From NCBI RefSeq assembly GCF_015680235.1, contig NZ_JADLJL010000010.1:1-64000 (forward strand): a DNA stretch of 64,000 nucleotides, written 5' to 3'. The position numbers and the translations under genes are program-made. Positions 1 to 9,412 of this stretch are shown here, piece after piece. Numbering within the stretch: the first letter of the stretch is position 1; every line of letters begins with the position of its first letter. Source of the stretch: Pseudomonas guariconensis. Its GTDB lineage: Bacteria > Pseudomonadota > Gammaproteobacteria > Pseudomonadales > Pseudomonadaceae. Below the pieces are notes generated by a model, which worked only from the letters and a program-made list of their open reading frames with translations, was not told the DNA's origin and searched no databases.

Positions 1-30
1 CCCTTGCCAGGCGACGGTGATATCCGGCCC

Positions 31-224
31 GGCCCAATCGCGGGACAAGCCCGCTCCCACAAAGCCCGCAAAATCAAATAGTTATGCGTTGCTCTATGAG
101 AGCTGGCTTGCCAGCGATAGGACCGGGGCAAGCAACTCAAGACGGTTGGCTCCCACAGGGGGCTTGTTATCTGCGCGACAGCGCAGCCCGGAAGGGCTGG
201 GTGATTTCCCACAAGAGTGCGATT
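31..224. repeat. REP-like repeat cluster
   Basis: The stretch contains several partial copies of the P. putida-type REP core: a CGGGACAAGCCCGCTCCCAC unit near 41-60, a GCTGGCTTGCCAGCGATAGG unit near 103-122, and a degenerate third copy near 150-215. It lies downstream of sixA and I see no gene in bases 1-231. Such elements are extragenic and usually sit between the ends of genes. Confidence 0.7.
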
Positions 225-231
225 GCCCAGC

Positions 232-690
232 TCATCCCGCGTGATGCAGCCCCCGCAAGGTCATCACCCCCGCCAGCGGCCAATCCCCTTCGAGCTCCGC
301 CAGGCTGGCCGTACTCATGGGCGCCGGGTGCTGGCCATGGCCATGCTCCAGCATACTCACCAGGTTACCCACCAACGGTTGATGGCTCACCAGCAGCATG
401 TGCTCCAAGCCCAGCTTGTCCAGCTCGCCGATCACCTCGCCGGCATCGCTGTCGGGGGTCAGCCAGGGCACGGTACGCACCGGCCCGGCGAACCCGAGCG
501 CCTCGTATACCAGCGCCGCCGTCTGTTGGGCCCGCACATAGGGGCTGGCGATGATCGCATCCAGTGGTTGGCCCAGCAGCCGTGCGGCACTGCGCATGAC
601 CTGCTCGCGCCCGTGGGCAGTCAGACGCCGCTCGGCATCGGTGTTGGCCCGCGGCTCGGCCTCGCCATGACGCAGCACCCAGAGCTTCAC
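232..690 (-). CDS. sixA: SixA phosphohistidine phosphatase
   Basis: A 152-residue protein of the histidine phosphatase (phosphoglycerate mutase-like) family. The RHG motif lies at the extreme N-terminus (Arg7-His8-Gly9), with His8 the expected phospho-accepting residue. A second conserved His lies in LLVSHQPLVG. SixA removes phosphate from HPt-type phosphohistidines, in E. coli on ArcB or the nitrogen PTS. The start is GTG, overlapping the TGA of the upstream gene (GTGA), with GAGGAG just upstream. It is the last gene of a gpsA-DUF4389-sixA unit. The length is normal for the family. Confidence 0.88.
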   Translation of the reverse strand: MKLWVLRHGEAEPRANTDAERRLTAHGREQVMRSAARLLGQPLDAIIASPYVRAQQTAALVYEALGFAGPVRTVPWLTPDSDAGEVIGELDKLGLEHMLLVSHQPLVGNLVSMLEHGHGQHPAPMSTASLAELEGDWPLAGVMTLRGLHHAG

Positions 691-1034
691 AGCTTGGGCT
701 CCTCGTCACGCGCCGGGTGGGCGCCCGCGGCTACTTCATGGGGCTGCTCGCCTTCCGGGGCGCGAGGCGTCGGCCAGTCGGCGAACGGCCAAGGCTTCTG
801 GTCGCTGTGGAAGGTGCCGAAGCGGCCGATCTGCGCCAGGTACTGGCTGAGGCTGTCGCCGAAGTTCATCAGGCTGCCGCTGGGCGCGCCATAGACCAGG
901 CGGTAGATCAGCTGCACCAGCACCAGGCCGCCCAGCAGGAGCTGCGCCACGTGCCAGACCAGCAGAAACACCAGCATCCACAGTACCCGCAGGATGATCG
1001 ATTCGCGCTCGGCGCGGTTTACAGGGTCGTTCAT
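687..1034 (-). CDS. DUF4389 family membrane protein
   Basis: A 115-residue protein with a strongly hydrophobic N-terminal half (about residues 14-50: repeated Leu, Val and Trp), then an amphipathic region FGDSLSQYLAQIGRFGTFHSDQKPWPF, which is typical of the DUF4389 family, and a charged C-terminal tail. The family is found in proteobacterial inner membranes and its function is unknown. It starts with ATG 15 bases after gpsA and its stop overlaps the GTG of sixA, so the three genes are probably cotranscribed. Confidence 0.8.
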   Translation of the reverse strand: MNDPVNRAERESIILRVLWMLVFLLVWHVAQLLLGGLVLVQLIYRLVYGAPSGSLMNFGDSLSQYLAQIGRFGTFHSDQKPWPFADWPTPRAPEGEQPHEVAAGAHPARDEEPKL

Positions 1035-1049
1035 GGATTGGCTCCGGGG

Positions 1050-2075
1050 TCAGTTGAAACCGCTGATGGAAATGAAATCGACATCGGTCTTGGGTTCGGC
1101 GCGCATCAAGTGCTCGATCACCTGGTTCAGCGTGCGCCCCTCGAACAGGATCGCATGCAGCCCCGCCACCAGCGGCATGTACACCTGTACCTCCTGGGCC
1201 TTGGCCTTGAGCACCTTGAGGGTGTTGACGCCTTCGGCCACCTCGCCCAGGCGGCTGACCGCCTGCTCCAGGCTCAGGCCCTGGCCCAGGGCATGGCCGA
1301 CCTGGTAGTTGCGGCTCTTGGGCGAGGAACAGGTGACGATCAGATCACCCACCCCGGCCAGGCCCAGGAAGGTCATGGGGTTGGCCCCCAGGCTCACGGC
1401 GAAACGGGTCATCTCGGCCAACGCTCGGGTGATCAACATGCTCTTGGTGTTCTCGCCCATGCCCAGAGCCACGGCCATGCCCGCGATGATCGCATAGACG
1501 TTCTTCAGTGCCCCGCCCAGCTCTACACCGAAGCGGTCGGCGCTGGCATAGACACGGAAGGTGCGCCCGTGCAGCACGGCCTGCACCTGCTGGCAGAGGG
1601 CTTCGTCCTCGCTCGCTACCACAGTGGCGGTCAGGGCGTGCTCGGCAATCTCACGTGCCAGGTTCGGCCCCGAGAGCACACCGATACGGGCCTGGGGGGC
1701 GATTTCCTCGAGGATCTGGCTCATCAGCTTGAAGCTTTGCGCCTCGATGCCCTTGGTCAGGCTCACCAGGCCCTTGCCGCGCAGCAGCTCGGCATGGGGC
1801 GCCAGCACGCTGCGCAGGGCGCTGGACGGCAGGGCGACGAAGATCAGGTCACAGGCCTGCAGCGTGGCCAGCAGGTCATTGACCGGCTCGACCCCATCAT
1901 GCACGCGGATGCCCTTGAGATAGCGCGGATTCTCGCGATTGACGCGCATGGCCTCGGCCTGTTCCGGGTCGCGCATCCATTGGCGCACCGGCACGCCGTT
2001 CTCCGCCAGCAGGTTCGCCACGGCGGTGCCGAAGCTGCCGCCTCCCAGAACTGCAACAGGTTGCTGTTCAGTCAT
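1050..2075 (-). CDS. gpsA: NAD(P)H-dependent glycerol-3-phosphate dehydrogenase
   Basis: A 341-residue enzyme reducing dihydroxyacetone phosphate to sn-glycerol 3-phosphate for phospholipid synthesis. The N-terminal dinucleotide fold shows [17 protein letters not shown]. The C-terminal helical domain shows [11 protein letters not shown], with the Lys expected for catalysis, and [12 protein letters not shown]. The ATG at 2075 (MTEQQ) is preferred over an in-frame TTG six bases upstream. A TATAAT box on the minus strand (2123-2118) is a plausible promoter -10. It is the first gene of the gpsA-DUF4389-sixA unit and diverges from the TonB receptor gene. Confidence 0.95.
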   Translation of the reverse strand: MTEQQPVAVLGGGSFGTAVANLLAENGVPVRQWMRDPEQAEAMRVNRENPRYLKGIRVHDGVEPVNDLLATLQACDLIFVALPSSALRSVLAPHAELLRGKGLVSLTKGIEAQSFKLMSQILEEIAPQARIGVLSGPNLAREIAEHALTATVVASEDEALCQQVQAVLHGRTFRVYASADRFGVELGGALKNVYAIIAGMAVALGMGENTKSMLITRALAEMTRFAVSLGANPMTFLGLAGVGDLIVTCSSPKSRNYQVGHALGQGLSLEQAVSRLGEVAEGVNTLKVLKAKAQEVQVYMPLVAGLHAILFEGRTLNQVIEHLMRAEPKTDVDFISISGFN

Positions 2076-2214
2076 ATCCAATCCGTTAAAGCCAATAAGT
2101 TAAGTGGCGACCGGGGCATTATACGGTGCGTATGCGACAGGGCCAGTGTCAGAGCTGTCGCAAACAAGACATGGAGGACACAGACCACTGGCAAAACCCA
2201 AACGGTCGGTTAAC

Positions 2215-4368
2215 ATGCCTGTTTCATCCCCGAAACAAGGCCGTACCGTGTTCCCTGGCACGCCACCCTTCCCGCGCCTGTTGTTGCTGACTGCCCTCGT
2301 GGGCGGCCCGGCCGTGGCCGACGACATGTTCCTCGACAACCAGGATCTGCCTCAGGTTCTGACCGCAACCCGTCTCAAACAATCCCCGGCGGCCGTACCG
2401 GGCAGCATGACGGTGCTCGACGCCGAGCTGATCCGCGCCAGCGGCGCGCGCGATATCCCGGAACTGATGCGCCTGGTGCCCGGCATGATGGTCGGCTATG
2501 GTGCCGGCAACCAGCCGACGGTCAACTACCATGGCAGCAATGTCAGCGACGCCCGGCGCATGCAGGTGCTGATCGATGGCCGCTCGGTGTACCGCGCGGG
2601 CCTGGCCACGGTAGATTGGAGCGACATTCCGCTGGCCATCGAGGACATCGAGCGTATCGAGGTGTTCCGCGGCCCCAACACGGTCAGCTATGGCGCCAAC
2701 GCCTTGATGGCGGTGGTCAACATCCTCACCCGCAACCCAGCCGACAGCCATGGCACCCGGCTGAAGGTGACCCGTGGCCAGGATGGCATCAACGATTTCT
2801 ATGCAAGCCAGGGCTTTGGCTGGGAAGGCGGCGACATGCGCCTGTCGCTGTCCGGCATGCAGGATGACGGCTTCGATTCGGACCAGTTCGGCAACGACTA
2901 CCGTGACAGCCGCCGCCTGAACCGCTTCAACCTCAGTGCCAGCCACAACCTGGCCATGAACCAGACCTTGGAATGGCAGCTGGCGGCCAAGGAAGGCAGC
3001 AACCAGCGGCCCTATACCTACCAGCCGGTGTTTCGCAACGCCCTGGCCGGTGACAATGCCGACGTCAATGCCAAGGACTATGCAGGCTCGGTACGCTGGA
3101 ACATCGACTTCAACCCTGAGCACAGCTTCTACATCCAGAGCTCGGCCCAGCACTTCGAGCGCGAGCAAGTCTGGCGTGCCTGCGACGCCGCCCTGGCCTT
3201 TAGTCCGCAGATGACCCGAATGTGGCAGCTGGACCCGAATTTCGCCGAGCGCGTGGCACGCAATATCAACAAGGGCCGGGACAGCTTACCAACGACTACC
3301 GACCCGGTCCTCAACGACCTGCTCGACCAGGTGCAGAACGAGTGGGACAACGGTGCCAACCAGACCGTCTGCGGTGACGTCGACCAAAGCACCCGCGAGA
3401 GCCGCTTCGACCTGGAGATCCAGGACACCCTGAGCCTGAGCGACAACCTTCGTCTGCTCAGCGGCATGAACTACCGTTACGACCGGGCCGACTCGCAGAC
3501 TTATTTCAACGGTAGCCTGGACGACCAGACCTGGCGTCTGTTCGGCCAGCTGGAGTGGCGCGCGAACGAACACTGGATCGTCCAGGGCGGTTTGATGTTC
3601 GAGGACTCCCGACTTTCCGGCAGTTCGCTGACGCCGCGCATGGCCGTCAACTATCTGATCACGCCGCGCCACGGGTTGCGCGCGGTGTACTCCGAGGCCG
3701 TGCGCTCGCCGGACATGTTCGAGAACAACGTCAACTGGAGCTACACCGTCGACAACCTTAGCTCCAATGTCTACGGCTTCAAGAGCGGCGAATACTTCGT
3801 CAAGACCCGCGGCCCGGGCAACCTCGACCAGGAGCGCATGCGCTCGCGCGAGCTGGGCTACAACGGCAACTTCAGCGACATCGACTTGAGCATGGACGTG
3901 AAGCTGTTCTACGACGAGATCACCGGAATGATCAGCGAGCCGTTGCGCAACAACCAGTACATCGCCAGCAATGCCAACAAGGCCCGCTTCAGTGGTAGCG
4001 AGGCCCAGCTGGACTGGCGCCCCACCCTGCACGACCGCTTGCGCCTGACCTACGCCTACGTCGATGCCTGGGCCAGCAACCCCAACGATCGTCGCCTCAG
4101 CGCGCGCAACAGTGGCTCGGCCGGCTGGATGCGTGACTGGGGCGAAGGCTGGTCCAGCGCCCTCTTCTACTACGGCGACGATGCTCTCAACGGCTATCGC
4201 TACGAGCGCATGGACCTGCGCCTGGCCAAGCGCTTTCGCTTCCAGGGCACCAGCCTGGAACTGGCAGCCCTGTGGCAACAACGCCTTGACGACGAGCCGG
4301 TCACCCTCGAACAGAACCGCTATGACAGCCGCCACCGCCTGAGTGTCAGCGCGGAGCTCGAGTTCTGA
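2215..4368 (+). CDS. TonB-dependent outer membrane receptor
   Basis: About 717 residues from the ATG at 2215; a GTG at 2248 is an alternative that would put the signal peptide (PRLLLLTALVGGPAVAD) nearer the N-terminus. The mature start DLPQVLTATRLKQ contains a TonB-box-like VLTAT. Next come the plug domain (VPGMMVGYG, VLIDGRSVYR, IERIEVFRGPNTVSYGANA) and a beta-barrel ending in the C-terminal Phe (SAELEF) expected for outer membrane insertion. The ligand cannot be read from sequence; there is no Fur box or B12 riboswitch upstream. It overlaps the next gene at TGATG and probably forms an operon with the binding protein and hybrid kinase that follow. Confidence 0.88.
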   Translation: MPVSSPKQGRTVFPGTPPFPRLLLLTALVGGPAVADDMFLDNQDLPQVLTATRLKQSPAAVPGSMTVLDAELIRASGARDIPELMRLVPGMMVGYGAGNQPTVNYHGSNVSDARRMQVLIDGRSVYRAGLATVDWSDIPLAIEDIERIEVFRGPNTVSYGANALMAVVNILTRNPADSHGTRLKVTRGQDGINDFYASQGFGWEGGDMRLSLSGMQDDGFDSDQFGNDYRDSRRLNRFNLSASHNLAMNQTLEWQLAAKEGSNQRPYTYQPVFRNALAGDNADVNAKDYAGSVRWNIDFNPEHSFYIQSSAQHFEREQVWRACDAALAFSPQMTRMWQLDPNFAERVARNINKGRDSLPTTTDPVLNDLLDQVQNEWDNGANQTVCGDVDQSTRESRFDLEIQDTLSLSDNLRLLSGMNYRYDRADSQTYFNGSLDDQTWRLFGQLEWRANEHWIVQGGLMFEDSRLSGSSLTPRMAVNYLITPRHGLRAVYSEAVRSPDMFENNVNWSYTVDNLSSNVYGFKSGEYFVKTRGPGNLDQERMRSRELGYNGNFSDIDLSMDVKLFYDEITGMISEPLRNNQYIASNANKARFSGSEAQLDWRPTLHDRLRLTYAYVDAWASNPNDRRLSARNSGSAGWMRDWGEGWSSALFYYGDDALNGYRYERMDLRLAKRFRFQGTSLELAALWQQRLDDEPVTLEQNRYDSRHRLSVSAELEF

Positions 4369-5258
4369 TGCGCCTGTTGCTGCGCCTGCTGCTGTTATGC
4401 CTCTGGCCGCTGGGAACGGTATCGGCCAGCGAAGTGCTGCTGGTCGGTGCCAGTGACCAACCGGGCGTCCGCAGCTTCGTCAGCGCCTTGCAAGCCCATC
4501 GCCCCCAGGACCAGGTACGCTTCAAGGCCGTGGCTGACCTGCCCCGGCCCGGGCATTTGAAGGGCGACGTGCGCCTGGTGCTGCTCGATGTCGCCGCCCT
4601 GGAATGGCGCCTGGGCGAGGCGGCAGGGCCGCCTGCCCTGGCCCTACGGGTCAGTCGTGTACAGGCCGAACAACGCCTGGGAAAGTCACGACCGGCATAC
4701 CTGTGCCTGCTCTGGAGCGACCCGCCGCCTGCCCGCCAGCTGCGCCTGGTTCGCTACCTGCTGCCGCAAGCCCGGCGGGTTGGCGTGCTGTATGGCGAAC
4801 ATAGCCGCTTCCTGCTCGATGAGCTGCGCCTGGCCGCCCGCCCGCTGGGCCTGGAGATCGTCGCCCAGGACTGGCCGGACCCGCGTGACAGCAGGCCCTT
4901 GCAACGCCTGCTCGGCAACAGCGACGTACTGCTGGGGATCGACGACCCAGACCTGTACAACTCCAAGACCGCCAAAAATGTCCTGCTCAGCACCTACGGT
5001 CGGCAGATGGCGCTGGTAGGCCCCAACGCCGGCTTTGTCCGCGCTGGCGCCCTGGCCAGCACTTTCAGCGACCAGGACGACTGGCTGGCCGTGCTCGACC
5101 AGTTGCTCGACCGCCCACCGGCCAGCTGGCCGCGCAGCCACTACCCTGCGCACTATGGGGTGACCGGCAATCAGCAGGTAGCCCGCGCCCTGGGCCTGGA
5201 GCCGATCGACGCCGAGGCCGCGGCCGTGGTGCTGGCCGAAGGAGAGCCCATGCCATGA
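4368..5258 (+). CDS. Periplasmic ABC-type substrate-binding-like protein
   Basis: A 296-residue protein with a signal peptide (about residues 1-20, Leu-rich, ending VSA). The mature part looks like the COG2984/ABC-sub-bind type of periplasmic binding protein: repeated alpha/beta units with [14 protein letters not shown] and [14 protein letters not shown], then a C-terminal region on autoregulated access ([10 protein letters not shown]). No permease or ATPase gene is adjacent, so it may serve as the periplasmic sensor for the kinase downstream rather than as a transporter component. Its ATG overlaps the receptor stop, and its own stop overlaps the kinase start (ATGA). Confidence 0.75.
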   Translation: MRLLLRLLLLCLWPLGTVSASEVLLVGASDQPGVRSFVSALQAHRPQDQVRFKAVADLPRPGHLKGDVRLVLLDVAALEWRLGEAAGPPALALRVSRVQAEQRLGKSRPAYLCLLWSDPPPARQLRLVRYLLPQARRVGVLYGEHSRFLLDELRLAARPLGLEIVAQDWPDPRDSRPLQRLLGNSDVLLGIDDPDLYNSKTAKNVLLSTYGRQMALVGPNAGFVRAGALASTFSDQDDWLAVLDQLLDRPPASWPRSHYPAHYGVTGNQQVARALGLEPIDAEAAAVVLAEGEPMP

Positions 5259-7177
5259 GCAATCGCCGGAGCTGGGACATTCATACCCGTACACAGATGA
5301 TCAGCCTGGGCCCCGCCCTGCTGCTCACCTTGCTGTTGATCAGCTTCTTCACCTTCGTGCGTATCCAGGACTTACGCCAGGAGCTCAACCATACCGGGCA
5401 ACTGATCGCCAACCAGCTGGCGCCGGCCTCTGAATACGGCGTGATCTCCGGCAACAACGAGGTGCTGGAGAGCCTCATGCGGGCTACGTTGAGCATTCCC
5501 CACGTACGCTTCCTGGAGGTGCAGGACAGCCGCAACCATATCCTGGTGTACGTCGAGCAGAACGGCGAGAACATCAACCGAGCCCAGCGCGTGGAAGTGT
5601 TCCAGGCGCCGATCCGCCTGCAGCAGATCCGCCTGGACAACGACTTCCTGCAAGAAGGCAACACGCCCGTGCCGAGCGTCGGCGACGACTATCTGGGCCG
5701 CGTCATCGTCGGCATGTCCGACGACGCCTTCAGCCAGCGCCAACAGGAAATCGTCACCAAGGCCGGCATCCTGGCCTTGTTCGCCCTGCTGTTCACCTTC
5801 CTCCTCGCGCGGCGCCTGGCCATGAGCCTGGCCAAGCCGATCAGCGACATGGGGCATGCGGTCAAGGCCATCCAGAAAGGTGAGTTCAACGTGCCCCTGC
5901 CGGTGGTCGACGACAGCGAGCTGGGCCACCTGGCCCGCCATATCAACAACCTGGCCAGTGCCCTGGACCAGGCCAGCGCCGAACAGAAGCAAGCGATCGC
6001 CCAGCTGACCCAGGCCCGCGAGGAGGCCGAGCAGGCCAACCGGGCCAAGTCGGATTTCCTGGCGATGATGAGCCACGAACTGCGCACGCCCATGAATGGC
6101 GTGCTGGGCATGCTGCAGCTGCTCGAGACCACCCAGCTGACCAGCGAGCAAGCCGACTACACCGCAGTGGCCAGCGAGTCCACCGGCCACCTGCTCAAGG
6201 TGATCAACGACATCCTCGACTTCTCGCGCATCGAGCGCACCGCCGTGGAGCTGGAGCAGATAGGCTTCAACATCGGCGAGCTGGTCGCCAATTGCGTCCA
6301 GTCGTTCCAGCACAGCGCTCAGCAACGCGGGCTGGACCTGCGCCTGCAGTTGCTGCCGGGAATCGACCAGTTGCAGGTCAGCGGTGACCCGACCCGGATC
6401 CGCCAGATCCTGCTGAACCTGATCGGCAACGCCTTGAAGTTCACCGAACAGGGCCAGGTCGAAGTGGACGCCCGCTGGCACATGCTCGACCCGCAGCTGG
6501 TATGGTTCACCTGTGCGGTGCGCGACACCGGCATCGGTATCGACAGCGACCGCCTGGAAATGATGTTCGTAGCGTTCCAGCAGGCCGACAGCTCGATTTC
6601 CCGGCGCTATGGCGGTACTGGTCTGGGCCTGGCAATCGCACGCACCCTGGCCGAACGCATGGGCGGGCAACTGCGCGGCGAGAGCCGCGAGGGCCTGGGC
6701 TCGACCTTCACCCTGGAAATCCCCCTGCCCCTGGCCTCGCCCGCGGCAGCGCCGCCCAGCACCAGCGCGGACCGCCAGGCACCGCTGCAGGGCGGGCGCA
6801 TCCTGCTGGTGGAGGACAACCCGGTCAACCAGAGCGTCATCGATGCCATGCTGCGCAGCCTGGGCTTCGACGTCAGCATCGCCAGCGATGGCGCCCAGGC
6901 CGTCGAACAGGTGGCACAGCAGCCTTTCGCCGCCGTCCTGATGGACTGCCGCCTGCCCATGATGGACGGCTACGAGGCCACCCGGCGCATTCGTCGGCTG
7001 CCGAATACCGCACAGCTGCCGATCATCGCCCTGACCGCCAACGCGCTGCAGGGCGACCGCGAACGGTGCCTGGCAGCGGGCATGAACGACTACCTGAGCA
7101 AGCCGTTCAAACGCACGGAATTGCAGCAGGTACTGCAACACTGGTTGTCTGGCCGGACAGCCGCCACTGGCGATTAG
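5255..7177 (+). CDS. Hybrid sensor histidine kinase with receiver domain
   Basis: A 640-residue inner membrane protein. It has a TM helix at about 15-36, a periplasmic sensor region about 37-165 ([22 protein letters not shown], similar to the BarA-type CHASE8/DUF2222 domain), a second TM at about 168-186, and a HAMP region to about 245. HisKA follows with phospho-acceptor His274 in [10 protein letters not shown], then HATPase ([25 protein letters not shown]). A receiver domain at about 508-632 has Asp564 in [14 protein letters not shown]. There is no C-terminal HPt domain and no adjacent response regulator, so phosphotransfer must go to an HPt protein elsewhere. It is translationally coupled to the binding-protein gene. 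Confidence 0.92.
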   Translation: MSNRRSWDIHTRTQMISLGPALLLTLLLISFFTFVRIQDLRQELNHTGQLIANQLAPASEYGVISGNNEVLESLMRATLSIPHVRFLEVQDSRNHILVYVEQNGENINRAQRVEVFQAPIRLQQIRLDNDFLQEGNTPVPSVGDDYLGRVIVGMSDDAFSQRQQEIVTKAGILALFALLFTFLLARRLAMSLAKPISDMGHAVKAIQKGEFNVPLPVVDDSELGHLARHINNLASALDQASAEQKQAIAQLTQAREEAEQANRAKSDFLAMMSHELRTPMNGVLGMLQLLETTQLTSEQADYTAVASESTGHLLKVINDILDFSRIERTAVELEQIGFNIGELVANCVQSFQHSAQQRGLDLRLQLLPGIDQLQVSGDPTRIRQILLNLIGNALKFTEQGQVEVDARWHMLDPQLVWFTCAVRDTGIGIDSDRLEMMFVAFQQADSSISRRYGGTGLGLAIARTLAERMGGQLRGESREGLGSTFTLEIPLPLASPAAAPPSTSADRQAPLQGGRILLVEDNPVNQSVIDAMLRSLGFDVSIASDGAQAVEQVAQQPFAAVLMDCRLPMMDGYEATRRIRRLPNTAQLPIIALTANALQGDRERCLAAGMNDYLSKPFKRTELQQVLQHWLSGRTAATGD

Positions 7178-7380
7178 CGCGCAAATGCGTCAGTCTAGGG
7201 GAAATGTTGGCTTGGGCGAGGCTCATTCGGTGTCATGGAGGGGGTCGCCCCAGCGACGCAAGCATCGGAATTCGCGCCCTGGCCACTAGACAGGACCTGC
7301 CCAGGCCCTGAAAATAAGCGTTTCAGTGCACACCTGTACTTCTTTTGCCAGGTGCGCTGTGACTTTCACCACAACGCAAT

Positions 7381-7396
7381 AGTCTACTTGTAGGCT
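7381..7396. promoter_or_regulatory. Palindromic operator candidate upstream of fabA
   Basis: AGTCTACTTGTAGGCT is a 16-base near-palindrome (arms AGTCTAC and AGCCTAC match at six of seven positions) 79 bases upstream of the fabA start. It overlaps a possible -10 (TAGTCT at 7380-7385). Its shape resembles the TetR-family operators known at unsaturated fatty acid genes (FabR in enterics, DesT in P. aeruginosa), with inverted TAC/GTA cores. The rest of 7178-7474 shows nothing else I can name. Confidence 0.45.
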
Positions 7397-7474
7397 GCCG
7401 CCCCGGACTCAACGCATGCCGGGCCGGCCGGGAAGATTCAGCCCCAGCCGCACGGGGATTATTGAGGAGCTCGC

Positions 7475-7990
7475 ATGACCAAACAAAACGCCTTTACTCG
7501 GGAAGATTTGCTGCGCTGCAGTCGCGGTGAGCTGTTCGGCCCAGGTAATGCGCAACTGCCCGCCCCGAACATGCTGATGGTCGATCGCATCACCCATATC
7601 AGCGCCGAAGGCGGCAAGTATGGCAAGGGTGAGTTGGTCGCCGAGCTGGATATCAATCCGGACCTGTGGTTCTTCGCTTGCCACTTCGAAGGCGATCCGG
7701 TCATGCCGGGCTGCCTGGGTCTGGATGCCATGTGGCAGCTGGTCGGCTTCTTCCTCGGCTGGCAGGGCCTGCCGGGCCGTGGCCGCGCCCTGGGCTCGGG
7801 CGAGGTGAAATTCTTCGGCCAGGTGCTGCCGTCGGCCCAGAAGGTCACCTACAACATTCACATCAAGCGCGTCCTGAAGGGCAAGCTGAACATGGCCATC
7901 GCCGATGGCTCGGTCAGCGTCGACGGTCGCGAGATCTACACCGCCGAAGGCCTGCGGGTCGGCGTGTTCACCTCCACTGACAATTTCTAA
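7475..7990 (+). CDS. fabA: 3-hydroxydecanoyl-ACP dehydratase/isomerase
   Basis: A 171-residue hotdog-fold enzyme, exactly the family length. It dehydrates 3-hydroxydecanoyl-ACP and isomerises trans-2- to cis-3-decenoyl-ACP, the branch point to unsaturated fatty acids. The catalytic pair is visible: His70 in [12 protein letters not shown] and Asp84 in [10 protein letters not shown]. Start ATG at 7475 after TGAGGAGC. fabB follows 11 bases after the stop, so the two form the standard fabAB operon. Regulation by an operator at 7381-7396 is inferred. Confidence 0.98.
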   Translation: MTKQNAFTREDLLRCSRGELFGPGNAQLPAPNMLMVDRITHISAEGGKYGKGELVAELDINPDLWFFACHFEGDPVMPGCLGLDAMWQLVGFFLGWQGLPGRGRALGSGEVKFFGQVLPSAQKVTYNIHIKRVLKGKLNMAIADGSVSVDGREIYTAEGLRVGVFTSTDNF

Positions 7991-8001
7991 GGGTTATTCG
8001 C

Positions 8002-9222
8002 ATGCGCCGCGTCGTTATCACTGGTCTGGGCATCGTATCGTGCCTGGGCAATGACAAAGCTACCGTCACCGAAAACCTGCGCAACAGCCGTCCGGGTATC
8101 CGTTACAACCCGGAATACAAGGAAATGGGGCTGCGTAGCCAGGTTTCCGGTTCCATCGACCTCAACCTCGAAGAGCTGATCGACCGCAAGGTCTATCGCT
8201 TCGTCGGCCATGCCGCTGCTTATGCCTACCTGGCGATGCAGGACGCGATCAAGGATGCCGGCCTGACCGAGGAGCAAGTCTCCAACCCGCGTACCGGCCT
8301 GGTCGCAGGTTCCGGCGGTGCCTCCACCCTGAACCAGATGGAAGCCCTGGACACCCTGCGCGAGAAAGGCGTCAAGCGTGTCGGCCCGTATCGCGTCACC
8401 CGTACCATGGGCAGCACCGTGTCGGCGTGCCTGGCCACCCCGTTCAAGATCAAGGGCATCAACTACTCGATCTCGTCGGCCTGCGCCACTTCGGCACACT
8501 GCATCGGCACCGCCCTGGAGCAGATCCAGTGGGGCAAGCAGGACATCGTCTTCGCCGGTGGCGGTGAAGAAGAGCACTGGAGCCAGTCGTTCCTGTTCGA
8601 TGCCATGGGCGCCCTGTCGACCAAGCGCAACGAAACCCCGGAACTGGCTTCGCGCGCCTACGACGCCGACCGTGATGGCTTCGTCATCGCCGGCGGTGGC
8701 GGCATGGTGGTGGTCGAGGAGCTCGAACACGCCCTGGCCCGTGGCGCCAAGATCTACGCCGAAATCGTTGGCTACGGCGCGACGTCCGACGGCTACGACA
8801 TGGTTGCCCCGAGCGGCGAAGGCGCGATCCGCTGCATGCAGCAGGCGCTGTCCACCGTCGACACCCCGATCGACTACCTCAACACCCACGGCACCTCCAC
8901 CCCGGTCGGCGACGTCGCCGAGATCAAGGGCGTGCGTGAAGTGTTCGGCGACAAGGCACCGAAGATCAGCTCGACCAAGAGCCTGTCGGGCCACTCGCTG
9001 GGCGCCGCAGGCGTACACGAGGCGATCTACTGCCTGCTGATGATGGAAAACAACTTCATTGCCGGCTCCGCCAACATCGACGAGCTGGACCCGGAGGTCG
9101 CCGACCTGCCGATCCTGCGCAAGACCGAAGAAAACGCCAAGATCGATACGGTCATGAGCAACAGCTTCGGCTTCGGCGGCACCAACGCTACCCTGGTGCT
9201 CAAGCGCTGGACTGGCAAGTAA
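8002..9222 (+). CDS. fabB: Beta-ketoacyl-ACP synthase I
   Basis: A 406-residue condensing enzyme that elongates the cis-3-decenoyl-ACP made by FabA. The catalytic triad is intact: Cys161 in [10 protein letters not shown], His296 in [11 protein letters not shown] and His331 in [11 protein letters not shown]. The C-terminal [13 protein letters not shown] motif is present. Start ATG at 8002 after AAGGGTT. It is the second gene of fabAB and is followed 20 bases later by a rho-independent terminator. Confidence 0.98.
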   Translation: MRRVVITGLGIVSCLGNDKATVTENLRNSRPGIRYNPEYKEMGLRSQVSGSIDLNLEELIDRKVYRFVGHAAAYAYLAMQDAIKDAGLTEEQVSNPRTGLVAGSGGASTLNQMEALDTLREKGVKRVGPYRVTRTMGSTVSACLATPFKIKGINYSISSACATSAHCIGTALEQIQWGKQDIVFAGGGEEEHWSQSFLFDAMGALSTKRNETPELASRAYDADRDGFVIAGGGGMVVVEELEHALARGAKIYAEIVGYGATSDGYDMVAPSGEGAIRCMQQALSTVDTPIDYLNTHGTSTPVGDVAEIKGVREVFGDKAPKISSTKSLSGHSLGAAGVHEAIYCLLMMENNFIAGSANIDELDPEVADLPILRKTEENAKIDTVMSNSFGFGGTNATLVLKRWTGK

Positions 9223-9242
9223 CAGCCTGACGCAGCCGTAAC

Positions 9243-9273
9243 GAAAACGCCCCGACTGGTTCGGGGCGTTTTC
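9243..9273 (+). terminator. Rho-independent terminator after fabB
   Basis: The stem GAAAACGCCCCGA pairs with TCGGGGCGTTTTC across a four-base loop, followed by T-rich sequence. It lies 20 bases after the fabB stop and ends the fabAB transcript. Confidence 0.9.
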
Positions 9274-9295
9274 ATTTGTGCGTCTGGAGATTGCC

Positions 9296-9400
9296 GGGGG
9301 CGCTGTTCGCCCCTTTCGCAGCACAAGGCCGCTCCTACACCGGACATGTAGGAGCGGCCTTGTGCCGCGAAAGGGCTGCAAAGCAGCCCCAGAGCCGCGA
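9296..9400. repeat. Inverted REP pair
   Basis: Two inverted REP units, with cores CACAAGGCCGCTCCTAC and GTAGGAGCGGCCTTGTG, can form a long hairpin between fabB and the convergent amidohydrolase gene. The flanking CCCTTTCGC/GCGAAAGGG and GCTGC segments also pair. Confidence 0.85.
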
Positions 9401-9412
9401 TATGCAAGGACG

